This document shows positions 6,347 through 6,556 of a DNA stretch of 6,556 bases, in pieces. The notes beneath the pieces are model-generated. The model saw only the letters and a program-made list of their open reading frames with translations. It made no database searches and was not told the DNA's origin. A program made the position numbers and the translations under genes. The first letter of the stretch is position 1. Each line of letters starts with the position of its first letter. Source of the stretch: an uncultured Alistipes sp. (lineage in GTDB: Bacteria > Bacteroidota > Bacteroidia > Bacteroidales > Rikenellaceae); NCBI GenBank assembly GCA_900549685.1, contig UROX01000144.1, positions 1 to 6,556 on the forward strand. The letters run 5' to 3'.

Positions 6347-6556
6347 CTATTCCGTTTTCGGGGATTCGTTTTCGCAATGGGCGGCGGAGCAGGACGAACA
6401 ACCGCCGGCCGCGCATCCTTCGGCGGGAACGGCAGATCCGCCCCGGAGCGCTTCCTCTTCGCGGCGGATCTGCCGCGAGGCGCAGTCGATGCCGCGGGCC
6501 TTCATGTGTTCGTTGTCGCCGATTTCGGATTTCATGTAATGGCCTTTGAAAATAAT
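6347..6556 (-). CDS. Unrecognised protein with cysteine-rich C-terminus (partial?)
   Basis: The frame ends at a TAG (6347-6349) and is open to the window edge, so this may be the last 69 residues of a longer protein. An ATG at 6535 preceded by AAAGG could instead start a complete 62-residue protein. Codons before that ATG keep a C-ending bias in part (TTC, GGC, TAC), which favours a longer gene, while the AT-rich first bases favour a start. From that Met, the visible protein has a charged helix-like segment (about 20-31, QIRREEEALR), then a Gly/Ala linker and the cysteines C41, C46, C49 and C54 (C-x4-C-x2-C-x4-C), plus C18. The spacing suggests a metal or Fe-S ligand set, but this is inference. 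I do not recognise the family. Confidence 0.6.
   Translation of the reverse strand: MIFKGHYMKSEIGDNEHMKARGIDCASRQIRREEEALRGGSAVPAEGCAAGGCSSCSAAHCENESPKTE
6430..6475. repeat. Perfect 13-bp inverted repeat inside the cysteine-rich frame
   Basis: CGGCAGATCCGCC (6430-6442) is the exact reverse complement of 6463-6475, with a 20-base spacer. It lies inside the - strand reading frame and encodes different residues in each arm (around RQIRR and GGSAV), so it is not a duplicated protein motif. Confidence 0.7.

Noticed and set aside
6171..6416. An 81-codon - strand frame whose stop overlaps the glycosyltransferase ATG (ATGA)
   Set aside because: The overlap looks like translational coupling, but the frame is Arg/Pro-rich, has no domain and overlaps the cysteine-rich frame at its start. 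It is best explained as chance in GC-rich DNA.
1..6556. A CRISPR array, defence cassette, insertion sequence or other new multi-gene system
   Set aside because: No regularly spaced direct repeats, transposase or recognisable defence genes were seen; the window is mostly housekeeping metabolism and envelope genes.

Overview
The window looks like a chromosomal segment from a GC-rich, anaerobic member of the Bacteroidales, with an Alistipes-like (Rikenellaceae) genome as the best guess. The reasons are promoters of the Bacteroidetes type (TTTG and TAnnTTTG boxes), weak or absent Shine-Dalgarno sequences, a tRNA gene without an encoded CCA end, G/C-ending codons, and a large one-chain pyruvate:ferredoxin oxidoreductase. 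The genus is inferred from general character, not shown by a marker gene.

Layout, left to right. At 28-232 is a self-contained tRNA-Arg(CCG) unit on the + strand, with its own promoter, the tRNA (76-147) and one strong plus one weaker terminator hairpin. About 550 bases (199-744) follow with no convincing gene, enclosed between the tRNA terminator and a facing terminator (745-791). The window is dominated by nifJ on the - strand (823-4365), an 1180-residue pyruvate:ferredoxin oxidoreductase with all recognised catalytic and cluster-binding residues. A divergent intergenic region (4366-4574) carries a perfect -7 box for nifJ, an 18-bp palindrome next to it, and a GC-rich hairpin just before the next gene. 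mtgA (4575-5270, + strand) encodes a monofunctional peptidoglycan glycosyltransferase. It converges on a family 2 glycosyltransferase of the WaaE/KdtX type (5389-6174, - strand). The right edge holds a - strand reading frame with a cysteine-rich C-terminus (6347 to the edge), which I do not recognise.

The genes do not form one pathway. nifJ makes acetyl-CoA and reduced ferredoxin in fermentative metabolism. mtgA and the family 2 glycosyltransferase both serve the cell envelope (peptidoglycan and probably lipopolysaccharide), but they face each other and are not an operon. I found no mobile element, CRISPR array, defence cassette or clearly new system. The points most worth a second look are the nifJ palindrome, the cysteine-rich frame with a 13-bp inverted repeat inside it, and the gene-free stretch after the tRNA.
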